Position numbers and translations under genes: made by a program. A DNA stretch of 64,000 nt from Verrucomicrobiota bacterium (GTDB lineage: Bacteria > Verrucomicrobiota > Verrucomicrobiia > Limisphaerales > JAEYXS01). The DNA lies in contig JAEYXS010000112.1 of the NCBI GenBank assembly GCA_023431185.1, positions 12,952 to 76,951 on the forward strand, given 5' to 3'. The notes under the pieces are model-generated. The model did not search any database. It saw only the letters and a program-made list of their open reading frames with translations, and had not been told where the DNA came from. The first letter of the stretch is position 1, and every line of letters begins with the position of its first letter. Below, one piece after another: positions 25,331-34,348 of this stretch.

Positions 25331-26182
25331 ATGGAAAAACGCAGTTTGACACTCGGCCATTCGCCAGACCCGGATGACGCCTTCATGTTCTACGCCCTGG
25401 CGAAGGACTTGATCGACAGCCACGGCTTTCAGTTTGAGCATATCTTGCAGGATATCCAGACCCTGAACGAACGCGCCACCCGGGGCGAACTGGATATCTC
25501 GGCCATCAGCATTCATGCCTACGCCTACGTCTGTGACCAATACGCCCTGCTCCCCAGCGGCGCCAGCATGGGTGATGGTTACGGCCCGATGCTCGTGGCC
25601 AAGAAACATTACAGCCGCGATGAGATCGCCAGACTGAAGATCGCTGTCCCTGGAACCATGACCAGCGCTTTTCTGGCGCTGCAGCTCTGGCTCGGCAAGC
25701 CAGGCAAAGATTTCAACTACATCGTTGTCCCGTTCGACCAGATTTTCCAGGCCGTGCGCTCAGGGCAAGCGGATGTCGGTCTCATCATCCATGAAGGCCA
25801 ATTGACCTATGCCAATGAAGGCTTGGTTGTCTGCGAAGATCTCGGCGTCTGGTGGGGCAAGGAAAACGACGGCCTGCCTCTGCCCCTTGGTGGTAACGTG
25901 ATCCACAAACGCTTCGCCCCGGAAATCCGCTCGACTATCTCGAACATTCTCACCCAAAGCATCCAATATAGTCTCGATCACCGCTCGGAAGCCGTGCAGC
26001 ACGCTCTCCAGTATGCTCGCGACATGGGCAAAGACCTCGCGGACAAATTCGTGGGCATGTACGTGAACCACTGGACGCTCGACTACGGTGATAAAGGCCG
26101 CGAATCCATCCGCCGCTTCCTCACCCGCGCGCATAAGATGGGTTTGATCCCGAAAGCGCCGGAACTGGAGTTTGTGCGCTGA
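25331..26182 (+). CDS. MqnD/MqnA-family protein (futalosine menaquinone pathway)
   Basis: The 283-residue protein has the N-terminal LTLGHSPDPDDAFMFYAL motif and the RGELDISAISIHAYAYV and GYGPMLVAKK segments of 1,4-dihydroxy-6-naphthoate synthase (MqnD)-like proteins. These share a periplasmic-binding-protein fold but are cytoplasmic. The active-site-like histidine in GLIIHEGQLTY is present. The start at 25331 (MEKRSL) fits the family N-terminus; upstream ATGs at 25299 and 25281 are possible. A role in menaquinone synthesis through futalosine is likely but not certain, because the motif is SPDPDD instead of the more usual SPCPND. Confidence 0.75.
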   Translation: MEKRSLTLGHSPDPDDAFMFYALAKDLIDSHGFQFEHILQDIQTLNERATRGELDISAISIHAYAYVCDQYALLPSGASMGDGYGPMLVAKKHYSRDEIARLKIAVPGTMTSAFLALQLWLGKPGKDFNYIVVPFDQIFQAVRSGQADVGLIIHEGQLTYANEGLVVCEDLGVWWGKENDGLPLPLGGNVIHKRFAPEIRSTISNILTQSIQYSLDHRSEAVQHALQYARDMGKDLADKFVGMYVNHWTLDYGDKGRESIRRFLTRAHKMGLIPKAPELEFVR

Positions 26183-26205
26183 GCAAACTTTCAGCCGAGC
26201 TTAAG

Positions 26206-26233
26206 CCGGATGACGGGAAAGTCACCCGGTTTT
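26206..26233 (+). terminator. probable terminator after the MqnD-like gene
   Basis: CCGGATGAC (26206-26214) can pair with GTCACCCGG (26221-26229) with one mismatch around a 6-base loop, followed by TTTT and a pyrimidine run. It lies just after the gene end, between convergent genes. Confidence 0.5.
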
Positions 26234-26234
26234 C

Positions 26235-27608
26235 CTACTCTGCGCCAGACAGAGCCCCGATAAACCAGCTTTCTTTGACCGTGAACTCTCTCATCTGCTG
26301 ATGCGGAGCATACTGCCTGGTGAATTCATGCGATCCTTTGGGCCAAGGCACTCCGCCTTTGGCGACGGGCGATTCCGCCTTCAATCGGAAATCCTGCCGC
26401 GTCAGGTTTATAAATCCCGGTTCATTACCGCTCAGGCATGATTCACGGCCGGTGATCTCGCCTTTGAGCAATCCGCGCGCGTTGGCCCAGCCCGTCTTGA
26501 ACCAGCAATTCTGCAAAGCCACGCGCCCCTGGCCATCGAGTATCGACAGGCTTTTGCCGCTGCCGGTCACATATACAATATTGTTCCGGGCATCCACCCG
26601 TTCTTCGCCGGAGGAGAGCCGGAAGAGCAGCGTTTGATCGGTCCGCGAGGAGACGACGGTATTGTTGTAGAAGTAAAGTGTGCCTTGGCGATACCAGGAG
26701 GTCTTTCCCATATCTCCGCCATAATGAACGATCTGGCTGTTGCCATCCCCTTCCCGCTCCAGCAACACGTTACCATACACCCAAGTCGTGTGATAGCGCG
26801 GATCATTCCGCAAAATCTCGCTGTCCATGGCTTCCACGAGGTCCAATTGACGGTTTCCTCCCTCTAACCAATTATGACGTACCACAGTGCCAGCAGAGCG
26901 GTCTTTCAGGTTGTTGCCCAGACAACCGGTGCGCAATGGTCCGTAGCGATTGAACTGAAAAGTGATGCCTTGTGATGCCGTGTAACTGTTATGCTCCAGG
27001 ATGCTTCCCTCAATGCCGTTGTCATAGATGTAGCATTTCTCCACCAGAATCTCTTTCGACTGGAAACTCGTGAAGAAACCGTTGCCACTGTCCCGGGTCA
27101 CGCAATTACGGACAGTGATGTGTTCGCCCTTTTCGATGAAAATTGAGGAAGCGTTCTTGGCATAGGTCATCTTGCCGTTGCGACCGGTGAACTGATAAGG
27201 CGGACGGGCGCTCCGCACTTCCAGATGCTCCACGATGATATGCTTTGGCATTGTGTCCAAAGGTCGGTTCGCGCCACCGATCTTGATCACCGCGCGCGCC
27301 TCACCCCAGAAGTTCAGCTCCTTCCGCGTAACCGCATCACGGCCATCGATCACGGGCAATTGGCCTTGAGCACCCGGCACACCTTGCACCGTGATGGGTT
27401 TGTCCTTTTCCCCTTGGCTGCAGATCACCCATTTGCTGCGATAAGGTTCAGGCCGCCAATGGATCTTCACAATGTCACCCGGCATCAAGGATTCCCACGG
27501 CACCTGCTCAACTTCAGTCAACACTTTACCCGGCCCCACCTCATGAACCGTCGCAATGATTGGCTCCGCTACCGTCAGAAATGCTGCAAAAAAGATAAGG
27601 CAGCGCAT
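26235..27608 (-). CDS. exported right-handed beta-helix protein
   Basis: This 457-residue protein has a signal peptide (MRCLIFFAAFLTVAEPIIA) from the ATG at 27608; the frame extends upstream without support. Repeated short strands such as HIIVEHLEVRSARPP, HITVRNCVTRDSGNGFF, EILVEKCYIYDNG and TVVRHNWLEGG indicate a parallel beta-helix as in pectate lyases and related polysaccharide-binding or cleaving proteins. It probably acts on a polysaccharide in the periplasm or outside the cell; the catalytic residues cannot be assigned by eye. Confidence 0.85.
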   Translation of the reverse strand: MRCLIFFAAFLTVAEPIIATVHEVGPGKVLTEVEQVPWESLMPGDIVKIHWRPEPYRSKWVICSQGEKDKPITVQGVPGAQGQLPVIDGRDAVTRKELNFWGEARAVIKIGGANRPLDTMPKHIIVEHLEVRSARPPYQFTGRNGKMTYAKNASSIFIEKGEHITVRNCVTRDSGNGFFTSFQSKEILVEKCYIYDNGIEGSILEHNSYTASQGITFQFNRYGPLRTGCLGNNLKDRSAGTVVRHNWLEGGNRQLDLVEAMDSEILRNDPRYHTTWVYGNVLLEREGDGNSQIVHYGGDMGKTSWYRQGTLYFYNNTVVSSRTDQTLLFRLSSGEERVDARNNIVYVTGSGKSLSILDGQGRVALQNCWFKTGWANARGLLKGEITGRESCLSGNEPGFINLTRQDFRLKAESPVAKGGVPWPKGSHEFTRQYAPHQQMREFTVKESWFIGALSGAE

Positions 27609-27736
27609 GGAAGCTCCTAAAATTTGCAGGAATGGAATCACAGACAGAAGGCTACATCGCGCTGCGGAGCGCTGCCAAGCGGAACCTATGCGACACGAAC
27701 CGCATATTCCTCAGCCGGCTTCTCCCCTTTGCTCGC

Positions 27737-29926
27737 TTAGCCGCCGATAAGATACGAAGGAGTCACGTCATCGCTGCCCAAACCAAAACGTGGAAACGCC
27801 TTAAGTGAGAAGGTGATTGCGATGGTGTAATCATCCTCCTGGCCAAACCGGCCTTGCCGCACACGGAAGGTGATGGCAGAAGTCCAGCTGCGCATATCGC
27901 GATACAATGTATAGTATTGCTCCTCGAGCTGGCCATCACGCGCTTCAAAGTGATGCGAGATACGGGCCGCCCAATTTTCATTCACGCGATAGTAGAAGAC
28001 ACTGCTCAACAGATTGTGGCCACTGTTCGGCCCGAGCAAAGCCGGATCATCCCGCAGGTAACGATGGCCTAGGCTCAGGCTCCAGCGGCTGCCGGGCTTG
28101 AAAGTGGCCGTATGATACGCCTGCCGGAACCAGCCGTTATCGAGCGAGTAGCGCAGTTCGGAATTCAGCACCAGCCAGTTGCGCGGCTTCAGGTCCATGT
28201 CTGAGAACAGATCCGCATACGTTCCCTGTCCGGCCCGCGGATTCAGCCGCCAGTCTGTGAAAACCGCCCAGTTCACCAAGTTCTCGAGCTGACCATCGCG
28301 TTTGGTCTGCAATTTGTTCCGCATACCAAAACGGAAGACATTCTGCGCGTCGATGGCATCGATGGAGTTGAAGTCCGGGAACTCGATTGGCGTCAGCTCA
28401 AAGCTCGGCGACAGATAGTCAAACTGCGGCAGGTCACGCGGCTCAACATTCGGTGTCGGCACATAGACGTAATTGATGGAAGGCTCCAGGATGTGCCGCA
28501 AGCCATCCACCTGAAAGAACTTGTTCTGCGTTTCCTTCCACAACCGCGACACCTTGAAGGAGACTTCCGCACCGGTGTTGAACACCGTCCGGTTCTCCTC
28601 CGTCAGGGTTGTCCCCAATCCCTCGGTCTCGCTGTAGTGCGTGAACCGGCCACCGACACGGGGTGTGAAATTCAACCAGCCGAAAAACGTCTGAGGAAGT
28701 GTAAGTTGATGATAAGTGTCTGCCCGTGAAGCGGCGAATTCTGGGAAGAGATTGTGACCGAACTGGCGTCGGTAATAGCCCGCTGAACTTTCGCTCTCGT
28801 AATAGATCGGTGAGACACCCAGTTGCTGGCGCAAACCTGTAAGTTTGATGTCCGGCAGACGCTCCACCGTATCAAAGAAATCATTAACCTGCGGCTGCGC
28901 GTAAGCATTCAGGCTGAAGTTCCGCCAGAAGTAAGCGCTCTCCAGGAAGGTTATCGGCTGGATGTTCCGCTCATACTCCGTCTCGAAGAAATCGCGGATG
29001 ATGAATTCGTCGCTCTGGTAACGCACGGACGCCTGCGCAAAGAAGTTCGAGCGGATGTTCACCCGATGGCTGAAAGAGATCCGGTCGCGAAAATCGCTCA
29101 ACGGCTGGTTGACCGCATTAAGGCGGGGATCTTCATCCCGGGTCGCGTAATATTTGAACTCACCCATGCCGAACTTGCCCAAGTTGAACTTGAAGTCCGG
29201 ACCACCACCCACGCCGCGCTTCTGCCGGTAATCTACATGCACCGAGCCGTCTAGGTTGGTGTTCCCATACCAGTTATACGTGGTCAGCAGATAGGGACCA
29301 TCCAGACTGCGAAAGCCGGGCGTAAGCACGATGTTGTTCGGATGCCGGTCCAGGTGCCGCTTGTAGTATGGCCAGTAGAAGACCGGCACATCGCCCAAAT
29401 AAACCGTCGCACTCTTGGCTTCGATATACTTGCCCGGCACGATGGTTAAGGACTTGGCTTTGATCTTGTAGCCGGGGTCCGCGACATCGTCCGTGGTCAA
29501 TGTCCCATAGTAAGCAGTGTAAACCTCATTGGTGCCATCCCCGGCCAAGGCAAAGCCACTCGCGAAAAAAGGGTTGTAGCCGGTGCGGAACTCTTCCGCC
29601 TTCATCTGCTTGGTCTGGAAGTTGTACTCGATCTTTTCCCCCTTCCACATGGCCCCTTCATGCTCCAGAGCCACCGTGCCTTCCGCCGTTGCCCAGCCTG
29701 TCTTCTGGTTGATGGTCAAGCGGTTTGCCGTCAACACTGTGGGTCCGCGACGCACGCGTCCGCCCTTGTCCGTGGACGCGATACCATTGGCAAAATCATA
29801 GATGAATTCACCTTTATCCGTCAGCGATTCAAATTCCCAATTGGGCTCGGCGGATTCAGCCGCGCGACCTTGTTGGATCACGCCCAATGCCAAAACCGTC
29901 AAAACCAGCCACAGGAGCTTTCTCAT
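27737..29926 (-). CDS. lptD: LPS-assembly outer-membrane protein LptD
   Basis: The 729-residue protein begins with a signal peptide (MRKLLWLVLTVLALGVIQQGRA). It has an OstA/LptA-like N-terminal domain (TADRLTINQKTGWATAEGTVALEHEGAMWKG-type strands, about 60-140). The long beta-barrel domain that follows is rich in aromatic residues and ends in an aromatic/glycine-rich strand, as in LptD. It would receive lipopolysaccharide from the periplasmic bridge and insert it into the outer leaflet. It is transcribed away from recG and agrees with the lpxB and heptosyltransferase genes elsewhere in the window. Confidence 0.88.
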   Translation of the reverse strand: MRKLLWLVLTVLALGVIQQGRAAESAEPNWEFESLTDKGEFIYDFANGIASTDKGGRVRRGPTVLTANRLTINQKTGWATAEGTVALEHEGAMWKGEKIEYNFQTKQMKAEEFRTGYNPFFASGFALAGDGTNEVYTAYYGTLTTDDVADPGYKIKAKSLTIVPGKYIEAKSATVYLGDVPVFYWPYYKRHLDRHPNNIVLTPGFRSLDGPYLLTTYNWYGNTNLDGSVHVDYRQKRGVGGGPDFKFNLGKFGMGEFKYYATRDEDPRLNAVNQPLSDFRDRISFSHRVNIRSNFFAQASVRYQSDEFIIRDFFETEYERNIQPITFLESAYFWRNFSLNAYAQPQVNDFFDTVERLPDIKLTGLRQQLGVSPIYYESESSAGYYRRQFGHNLFPEFAASRADTYHQLTLPQTFFGWLNFTPRVGGRFTHYSETEGLGTTLTEENRTVFNTGAEVSFKVSRLWKETQNKFFQVDGLRHILEPSINYVYVPTPNVEPRDLPQFDYLSPSFELTPIEFPDFNSIDAIDAQNVFRFGMRNKLQTKRDGQLENLVNWAVFTDWRLNPRAGQGTYADLFSDMDLKPRNWLVLNSELRYSLDNGWFRQAYHTATFKPGSRWSLSLGHRYLRDDPALLGPNSGHNLLSSVFYYRVNENWAARISHHFEARDGQLEEQYYTLYRDMRSWTSAITFRVRQGRFGQEDDYTIAITFSLKAFPRFGLGSDDVTPSYLIGG

Positions 29927-30109
29927 TCAGGCCGGGAGCTAACCAAAACCCCAGCCCCCTGCCAAGGCCATTTACCGGACAATAAACGGACGGCCGCCCG
30001 TGTATCCGTTTGCAGAACATCCCATTACATCACTCTCCCTACACCATCCGCTTTCTCACGCACCGTTTCTCTCTTGGTCTCCTTCTTCAGACCCGCTAAA
30101 CCTCTCCTC

Positions 30110-32077
30110 ATGCCGGAAGCGCCGCTCAATCTGAAATCCTTGGTCAAAACCCTGTATGGGGTTGGCCAGGAGCGCGCCGGGCAATTGCATCGCCTCGGCC
30201 TCTACAGCGTGGAGGACCTGCTCTTCCATCGCCCCCGCCGCTACGAGGACCGGCGCCATTTTCTGTCCATCTTCGATCTTACGCTCGACGCCCCCGCCAC
30301 AGTTCGCGGCAAAGTCGTCGCGATGGGCCTGAACACCTTCGCCAAAGGCCGCAAGTCCGTCTTCGAACTTGTCATCGATGACGGCTCCGCCCGGCTCCAT
30401 TGCCGCTGGTGGAATCTCCCCTTCATGGAGAATTACTTTCGCAATGGTGACGACGTCATGGTCTATGGCAAACCGAACTCACTCAAGCCGCGCACCATGG
30501 ATCATCCGGAGACGGAAGTCATCGACCCCGGCGAAGAAGTCTCCATCCACCTGAACCGCATTGTCCCCATCTATCCGCTCACCGAAGGCTTGCCGCAACG
30601 CTGGCTTCGCTCCCTGATCTGGCGGACGCTGGAACAATACGAATCGCTCCTCACCGAACCTTTCCCGGAAGCGGCCAAGGCCGGCTACCCCGAGTTCAGC
30701 AACGCCCTGCACATGCTCCACTTCCCGGAAGAGCGGGAAGACACCGAGATCGCCCGCAAGCGGCTTGCCCTGAATGAACTCATCGCCTTGCAGCAGGAGA
30801 TCCAGAGCCGCCGTCGCCGTTTGGAACTGAACGCCGTCGCCCTGCCCTGCGCCGGCGACAACCGCCTCATCAAACCTTTCCTCGCCAAGCTCGGCTTCAA
30901 GCTCACTGAGGGCCAGACCAAAGTCCTGCGTGAGATCCGCCACGACCTCGGTGGCGAACATCCCATGCGTCGCCTCCTGCAAGGTGACGTCGGCGCCGGC
31001 AAAACCGCTGTCGCCGCCTGCGCCACGTTGATGACCATCGAGAGCGGCTACACCGTCCTCCTGATGGCACCTACCGAGATTTTGGCCGAACAACACTGCC
31101 GGAATTTCAAGCGTTGGTTTGAGCCGCTCCAGATCCCCGTCGAGTTCCAATCCGGCAGTCGCAAGACCTTTTTTTCCCACGACCGCCCCTGCCTCGTCAT
31201 CGGCACACACGCACTCGTGCAGGATGCCTTTCGCCTGAAGATGATCGGTCTCGTCGTCATCGATGAGCAACACAAGTTCGGCGTCTCCCAGCGCGAATCC
31301 CTCGTGCGCAAGGGCGCGTATCCGCACCTGCTCGTCATGACCGCCACCCCCATCCCGCGCACCTTGGGCCTCACGCTCTACGGTGACCTGGATGTCTCCG
31401 TCATTGATCAAATGCCCGGCAATCGTGGTCGCATCCGCACTTACGTCCGCACACCGGACAAACTCAAGCAAGTGCTCGCTTTCATTATCGAGAAACTCAC
31501 CGAAGGCCGCCAAGCCTATATCGTCTATCCCCGCGTGGAGGAAGATGACACCGACAAGGATGTGAAAGCAGTGAAAGGTGAATTCCACAAACTGGCTTTG
31601 TCCCTCGCCCCTTTCAAAACCGGCCTCCTGCACGGCCGACTCTCCGTCGAGGAAAAAGACCGCGTGATGACCGATTTCCGCGACAACAAGTTGCAATGTC
31701 TCGTCGCCACCAGCGTCATCGAAGTCGGCGTGGACGTTCCCAATGCCACCGTTATGGTCATTGAAAACGCCGAACAGTTCGGCCTCGCTCAATTGCACCA
31801 ATTGCGCGGTCGCATCGGTCGCGGCCAGCACGATTCCCACTGCATCCTCCTCGCCAACATCAAGACCGACGAAGCCAAGCAGCGCATGAAAGTGATGGAA
31901 GAAACCATCGACGGCTTCCGCATCGCCGAAGCCGACCTGGAACTCCGTGGCCCTGGTGATCTCCTTGGCCGCGCCCAAAGCGGCCTGCCCCCCTTCCGCT
32001 TCGCTCACCTCGGCCACGACCTCCCCCTCGTCGAACAAGCCCGCCATCTCGCCATCCAACGCCTGAACCTCACCTGA
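30110..32077 (+). CDS. recG: ATP-dependent DNA helicase RecG
   Basis: The 655-residue helicase reverses stalled replication forks and drives branch migration. The ATG at 30110 (MPEAPLNLKSLVKTLYGVG) matches the family; the frame runs far upstream into the lptD region without similarity. The OB/wedge domain is at about 60-160. Helicase domain 1 has Walker A LLQGDVGAGKTAVA, the DEQH box VVIDEQHKFG and MTATPIPRTL. Helicase domain 2 has QCLVATSVIEVGVDVPNAT and QLRGRIGRG. The C-terminus is slightly short relative to the usual 680-700 residues. Confidence 0.95.
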   Translation: MPEAPLNLKSLVKTLYGVGQERAGQLHRLGLYSVEDLLFHRPRRYEDRRHFLSIFDLTLDAPATVRGKVVAMGLNTFAKGRKSVFELVIDDGSARLHCRWWNLPFMENYFRNGDDVMVYGKPNSLKPRTMDHPETEVIDPGEEVSIHLNRIVPIYPLTEGLPQRWLRSLIWRTLEQYESLLTEPFPEAAKAGYPEFSNALHMLHFPEEREDTEIARKRLALNELIALQQEIQSRRRRLELNAVALPCAGDNRLIKPFLAKLGFKLTEGQTKVLREIRHDLGGEHPMRRLLQGDVGAGKTAVAACATLMTIESGYTVLLMAPTEILAEQHCRNFKRWFEPLQIPVEFQSGSRKTFFSHDRPCLVIGTHALVQDAFRLKMIGLVVIDEQHKFGVSQRESLVRKGAYPHLLVMTATPIPRTLGLTLYGDLDVSVIDQMPGNRGRIRTYVRTPDKLKQVLAFIIEKLTEGRQAYIVYPRVEEDDTDKDVKAVKGEFHKLALSLAPFKTGLLHGRLSVEEKDRVMTDFRDNKLQCLVATSVIEVGVDVPNATVMVIENAEQFGLAQLHQLRGRIGRGQHDSHCILLANIKTDEAKQRMKVMEETIDGFRIAEADLELRGPGDLLGRAQSGLPPFRFAHLGHDLPLVEQARHLAIQRLNLT

Positions 32078-32519
32078 GCCACCAGTACGAAAACTTACCC
32101 TGTCATCCTGGCCGACAACTTTGCCACGCGGAAGTTTGCCTCCGCTTCTCGCCCCGTACCGACAGATCCGGGTCCACGCGATGTGGCCTGCTACATGCCG
32201 GGGATCGGGGCTTGAAGCGTCGATTCCTCATCGCAATTTTCCAACCCATTTGGTTGAAAACCTCTCCCAATTCGGCTTTTGAAAACTGACCGTGGGACGT
32301 TCGCCGTGTTCCACCACTCCTGAAGCGCATCAGCCCGCCGCTGTTTTTCAACCCGCACCAATTCATTCGGCGGCCGTCTTGGGCTCATCCAAGCCCTGCC
32401 TCAAATTGTCAACGGACAAGGAAATCACAGTGACGCTCCACACCCGCCCCCCTTGTAAGAAGCCGAACTTCGGCAGGAGAGGGACGGGGTGAGACGCTGG
32501 AAACAACTAAACGAAAAGC
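32078..32519. other. non-coding region between recG and bioB
   Basis: These 442 bases hold no convincing gene. Short open frames on the minus strand (for example 32191-32388) have no family similarity. The right end (32474-32492) carries AGAGGGACGGGGTGAG, related to the REP-like element near 3905. It is preceded by the near-palindrome GCCGAACTTCGGC. It may be the remains of dispersed repeats. Confidence 0.5.
32461..32492. repeat. REP-like fragment
   Basis: GCCGAACTTCGGC forms a 6-bp hairpin and is followed by AGGAGAGGGACGGGGTGAG. The second part resembles the purine-rich arm of the element at 3905-3957, which suggests a dispersed repeat family. Confidence 0.4.
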
Positions 32520-33587
32520 CTACTTCACGCACACTTCTTCGTGCTCGCGCGTGTGCTCATGATCGTCGCATCCGCCTTCTTTGGCTCCTTTGCACCCGAG
32601 CGGATGCTTGTCGCCCTTGAACGGCGGGCGCATGGCCAGACCCAGCAATTCCAGCATCGCCTTGTCTTCGTCGTAATCCGGCGAAGGCACTGCGGAAGTC
32701 AGCATGCTCTTGGTCTCCGAAGAGAAGATAGAATTCGCGCCCGCCAGGAAACAGAATGCCTGTTCAGACACCGAAAGTTTTGCGCGTCCGGCGGAGAGCC
32801 GCACCATGCTGCGCGGCATCAAAATGCGCGCCGTGGCGATCATCCGCAGCGTTTCCGTGAACGGCACATCCGGTGCCTCCGCCATCGGCGTGCCCGGCAC
32901 TTTGGAAAGAATATTCACCGGCACCGACTCCGGATGCGGCTCCATGTGACTCAACGTGTGGAGCAGGTCCACACGATCCGCGATCGTCTCACCCAGGCCA
33001 AGGATGCCGCCCGTGCACAGCGTTACGCTCGTCTTGCGCACGTTTTCCAACGTGTTCAAGCGATCTTCATAAGTGCGCGTCGTGATGACGGATTTGTAAT
33101 GCGAGGCCGAGGTATCGAGATTGTGATTGTAGGCGTAGAGTCCGGCTTCTTCGAGGCGTTTGGCCTGCGATTCATTGAGCATGCCCAAGGTGCAGCACAC
33201 TTCCACGCCCATGTCCGTCACTTCGCGGACCATCTCCAAAACTTTATCGAACTGCTCGTTATCCTTAGCCGAACGCCAGGCCGCGCCCATACACACGCGG
33301 CTCACACCGCTTTCCTTCGCGCGCTTGGCGATGTCCAGCACGGCGCATTTGTCCATCAACTCCTGCCGTTCGATGCCCGTCTGGTAACGCGATGACTGGG
33401 AGCAATACGAGCAATCCTCCGGGCACGCACCTGTCTTGATGGAGATAAGCTTGCACACCTGCACTTCGCTCGGGTCAGGCTGTTCGCGATGCACTGCGGC
33501 CGCACGGAACACGAGGTCGAGCAAGGGCATATCGTGAATCGCGCGGATCTCTTCCCGCGTCCAGTCGTGGCGTAAGGCAGTGGTCAT
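32520..33587 (-). CDS. bioB: biotin synthase
   Basis: The 355-residue radical-SAM enzyme inserts sulfur into dethiobiotin in the last step of biotin synthesis. The radical-SAM cysteines are C55, C59 and C62 (GACPEDCSYCSQSS). Further landmarks are VCMGAAWRSAK, YNHNLDTSASHYKSVITTRTYEDRL, GGILGLGE and LSAGRAKLSVSEQAFCFLAGANSIF. The ATG at 33587 (MTTALRHDWT) is chosen. The C-terminus has an extra Cys/His-rich tail (CKGAKEGGCDDHEHTREHEEVC) that is unusual for BioB and might bind a metal. No other bio genes are in the window. Confidence 0.95.
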   Translation of the reverse strand: MTTALRHDWTREEIRAIHDMPLLDLVFRAAAVHREQPDPSEVQVCKLISIKTGACPEDCSYCSQSSRYQTGIERQELMDKCAVLDIAKRAKESGVSRVCMGAAWRSAKDNEQFDKVLEMVREVTDMGVEVCCTLGMLNESQAKRLEEAGLYAYNHNLDTSASHYKSVITTRTYEDRLNTLENVRKTSVTLCTGGILGLGETIADRVDLLHTLSHMEPHPESVPVNILSKVPGTPMAEAPDVPFTETLRMIATARILMPRSMVRLSAGRAKLSVSEQAFCFLAGANSIFSSETKSMLTSAVPSPDYDEDKAMLELLGLAMRPPFKGDKHPLGCKGAKEGGCDDHEHTREHEEVCVK

Positions 33588-33612
33588 GCTTCTTAGTTCC
33601 AAGCGGCTGTTA

Positions 33613-33634
33613 TGGTTGAATTTTGCGTCAACCA
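33613..33634. promoter_or_regulatory. inverted repeat upstream of bioB (possible operator)
   Basis: TGGTTGA (33613-33619) and TCAACCA (33628-33634) are exact reverse complements separated by 8 bases, about 25 bases upstream of the bioB start. The orientation of the half-sites differs from the known BirA box, so the regulator is unclear. Confidence 0.4.
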
Positions 33635-33734
33635 ATCGCCACCCGATGATTGACACCATACGCTGATGTCGCTGTGAGGCAAGCAGAACTGACTTGAAAA
33701 ATGGCCTGATCCGCCCCCTCCGGAAAGACTCGCT

Positions 33735-34154
33735 TCAACCCTCCACCTTCAGCACCGGCTTCTCCCACGTATGCAAGGGGTTCCGTGTGTAATCATTGGC
33801 TTCCAACTCCCCCAACCAGCGGCTGATCAGGTCCTGCGCCACCGCCACGTTGAAATGTTCATGGCGCACTGGGTACTGCTTTAGGTTATTGCGGGCCAAC
33901 CGGAAAAGGGCGGCTGATGGCTTGAGCCGCTCCTTCTGCAGATGCACAAACGCCCCGGCTAACTGGATGAGTCCCTTGTAATAAGCGTAATTGGGGCTCT
34001 TACGATCCTTAAGCCACAGATCTTCCAAGACATCATGGGCCTCGTAAAAGAGCTGGCGATTGAAGCACTCGAAAAAACCGATGTAGTGGGCATCCAAAGC
34101 CTGCCCCTGCCACGTCTCGATCATCGCTGCTATCTTCGCGCTCTTTTTGCTCAC
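33735..34154 (-). CDS. DUF309 domain protein
   Basis: The 139-residue all-helical protein has the DUF309 signature FFECFNRQLFYEAHDVLEDLWLKDR followed by YYKGLIQLAGAFVHLQKERLKPS, with His-Asp and Glu residues that form a conserved, possibly metal-binding site in the family. The first codon is GTG at 34154; an in-frame ATG ten codons further (34124) is an alternative start. Function of the family is not established. Confidence 0.88.
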   Translation of the reverse strand: MSKKSAKIAAMIETWQGQALDAHYIGFFECFNRQLFYEAHDVLEDLWLKDRKSPNYAYYKGLIQLAGAFVHLQKERLKPSAALFRLARNNLKQYPVRHEHFNVAVAQDLISRWLGELEANDYTRNPLHTWEKPVLKVEG

Positions 34155-34251
34155 GCCCGGAATGTAAGGAAGAGCAACAACCGATGAAAGCCCGCTTTGT
34201 TTGACTTTTCAATCTGTCCCGTCAACTTCACACTTCGGCTCCCCCTCCTTC

Positions 34252-34286
34252 GATGTTCAGAGTTCAGTGTTGGATGTTCGATGTTT
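34252..34286. repeat. degenerate heptamer repeat tract (GATGTTC type)
   Basis: In 7-base steps the sequence reads GATGTTC, AGAGTTC, AGTGTTG, GATGTTC, GATGTTT. It lies in the intergenic region between the DUF309 gene and parB, about 60 bases before the parB start. Confidence 0.6.
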
Positions 34287-34348
34287 CCCTCTAACAAATC
34301 CCCACCCGAAAAATTGACAACCCCCGCCCTGTTCCCCACTCTCCTCTC

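Noticed and set aside
29984..30011. AAACGGA...TCCGTTT inverted repeat between lptD and recG
   Set aside because: Only 7 bp with a 14-base spacer and no clear promoter; expected occasionally by chance.
32191..32388. 65-codon open frame on the minus strand between recG and bioB
   Set aside because: It has no family similarity or ribosome site that I can see; probably part of repeated non-coding DNA.
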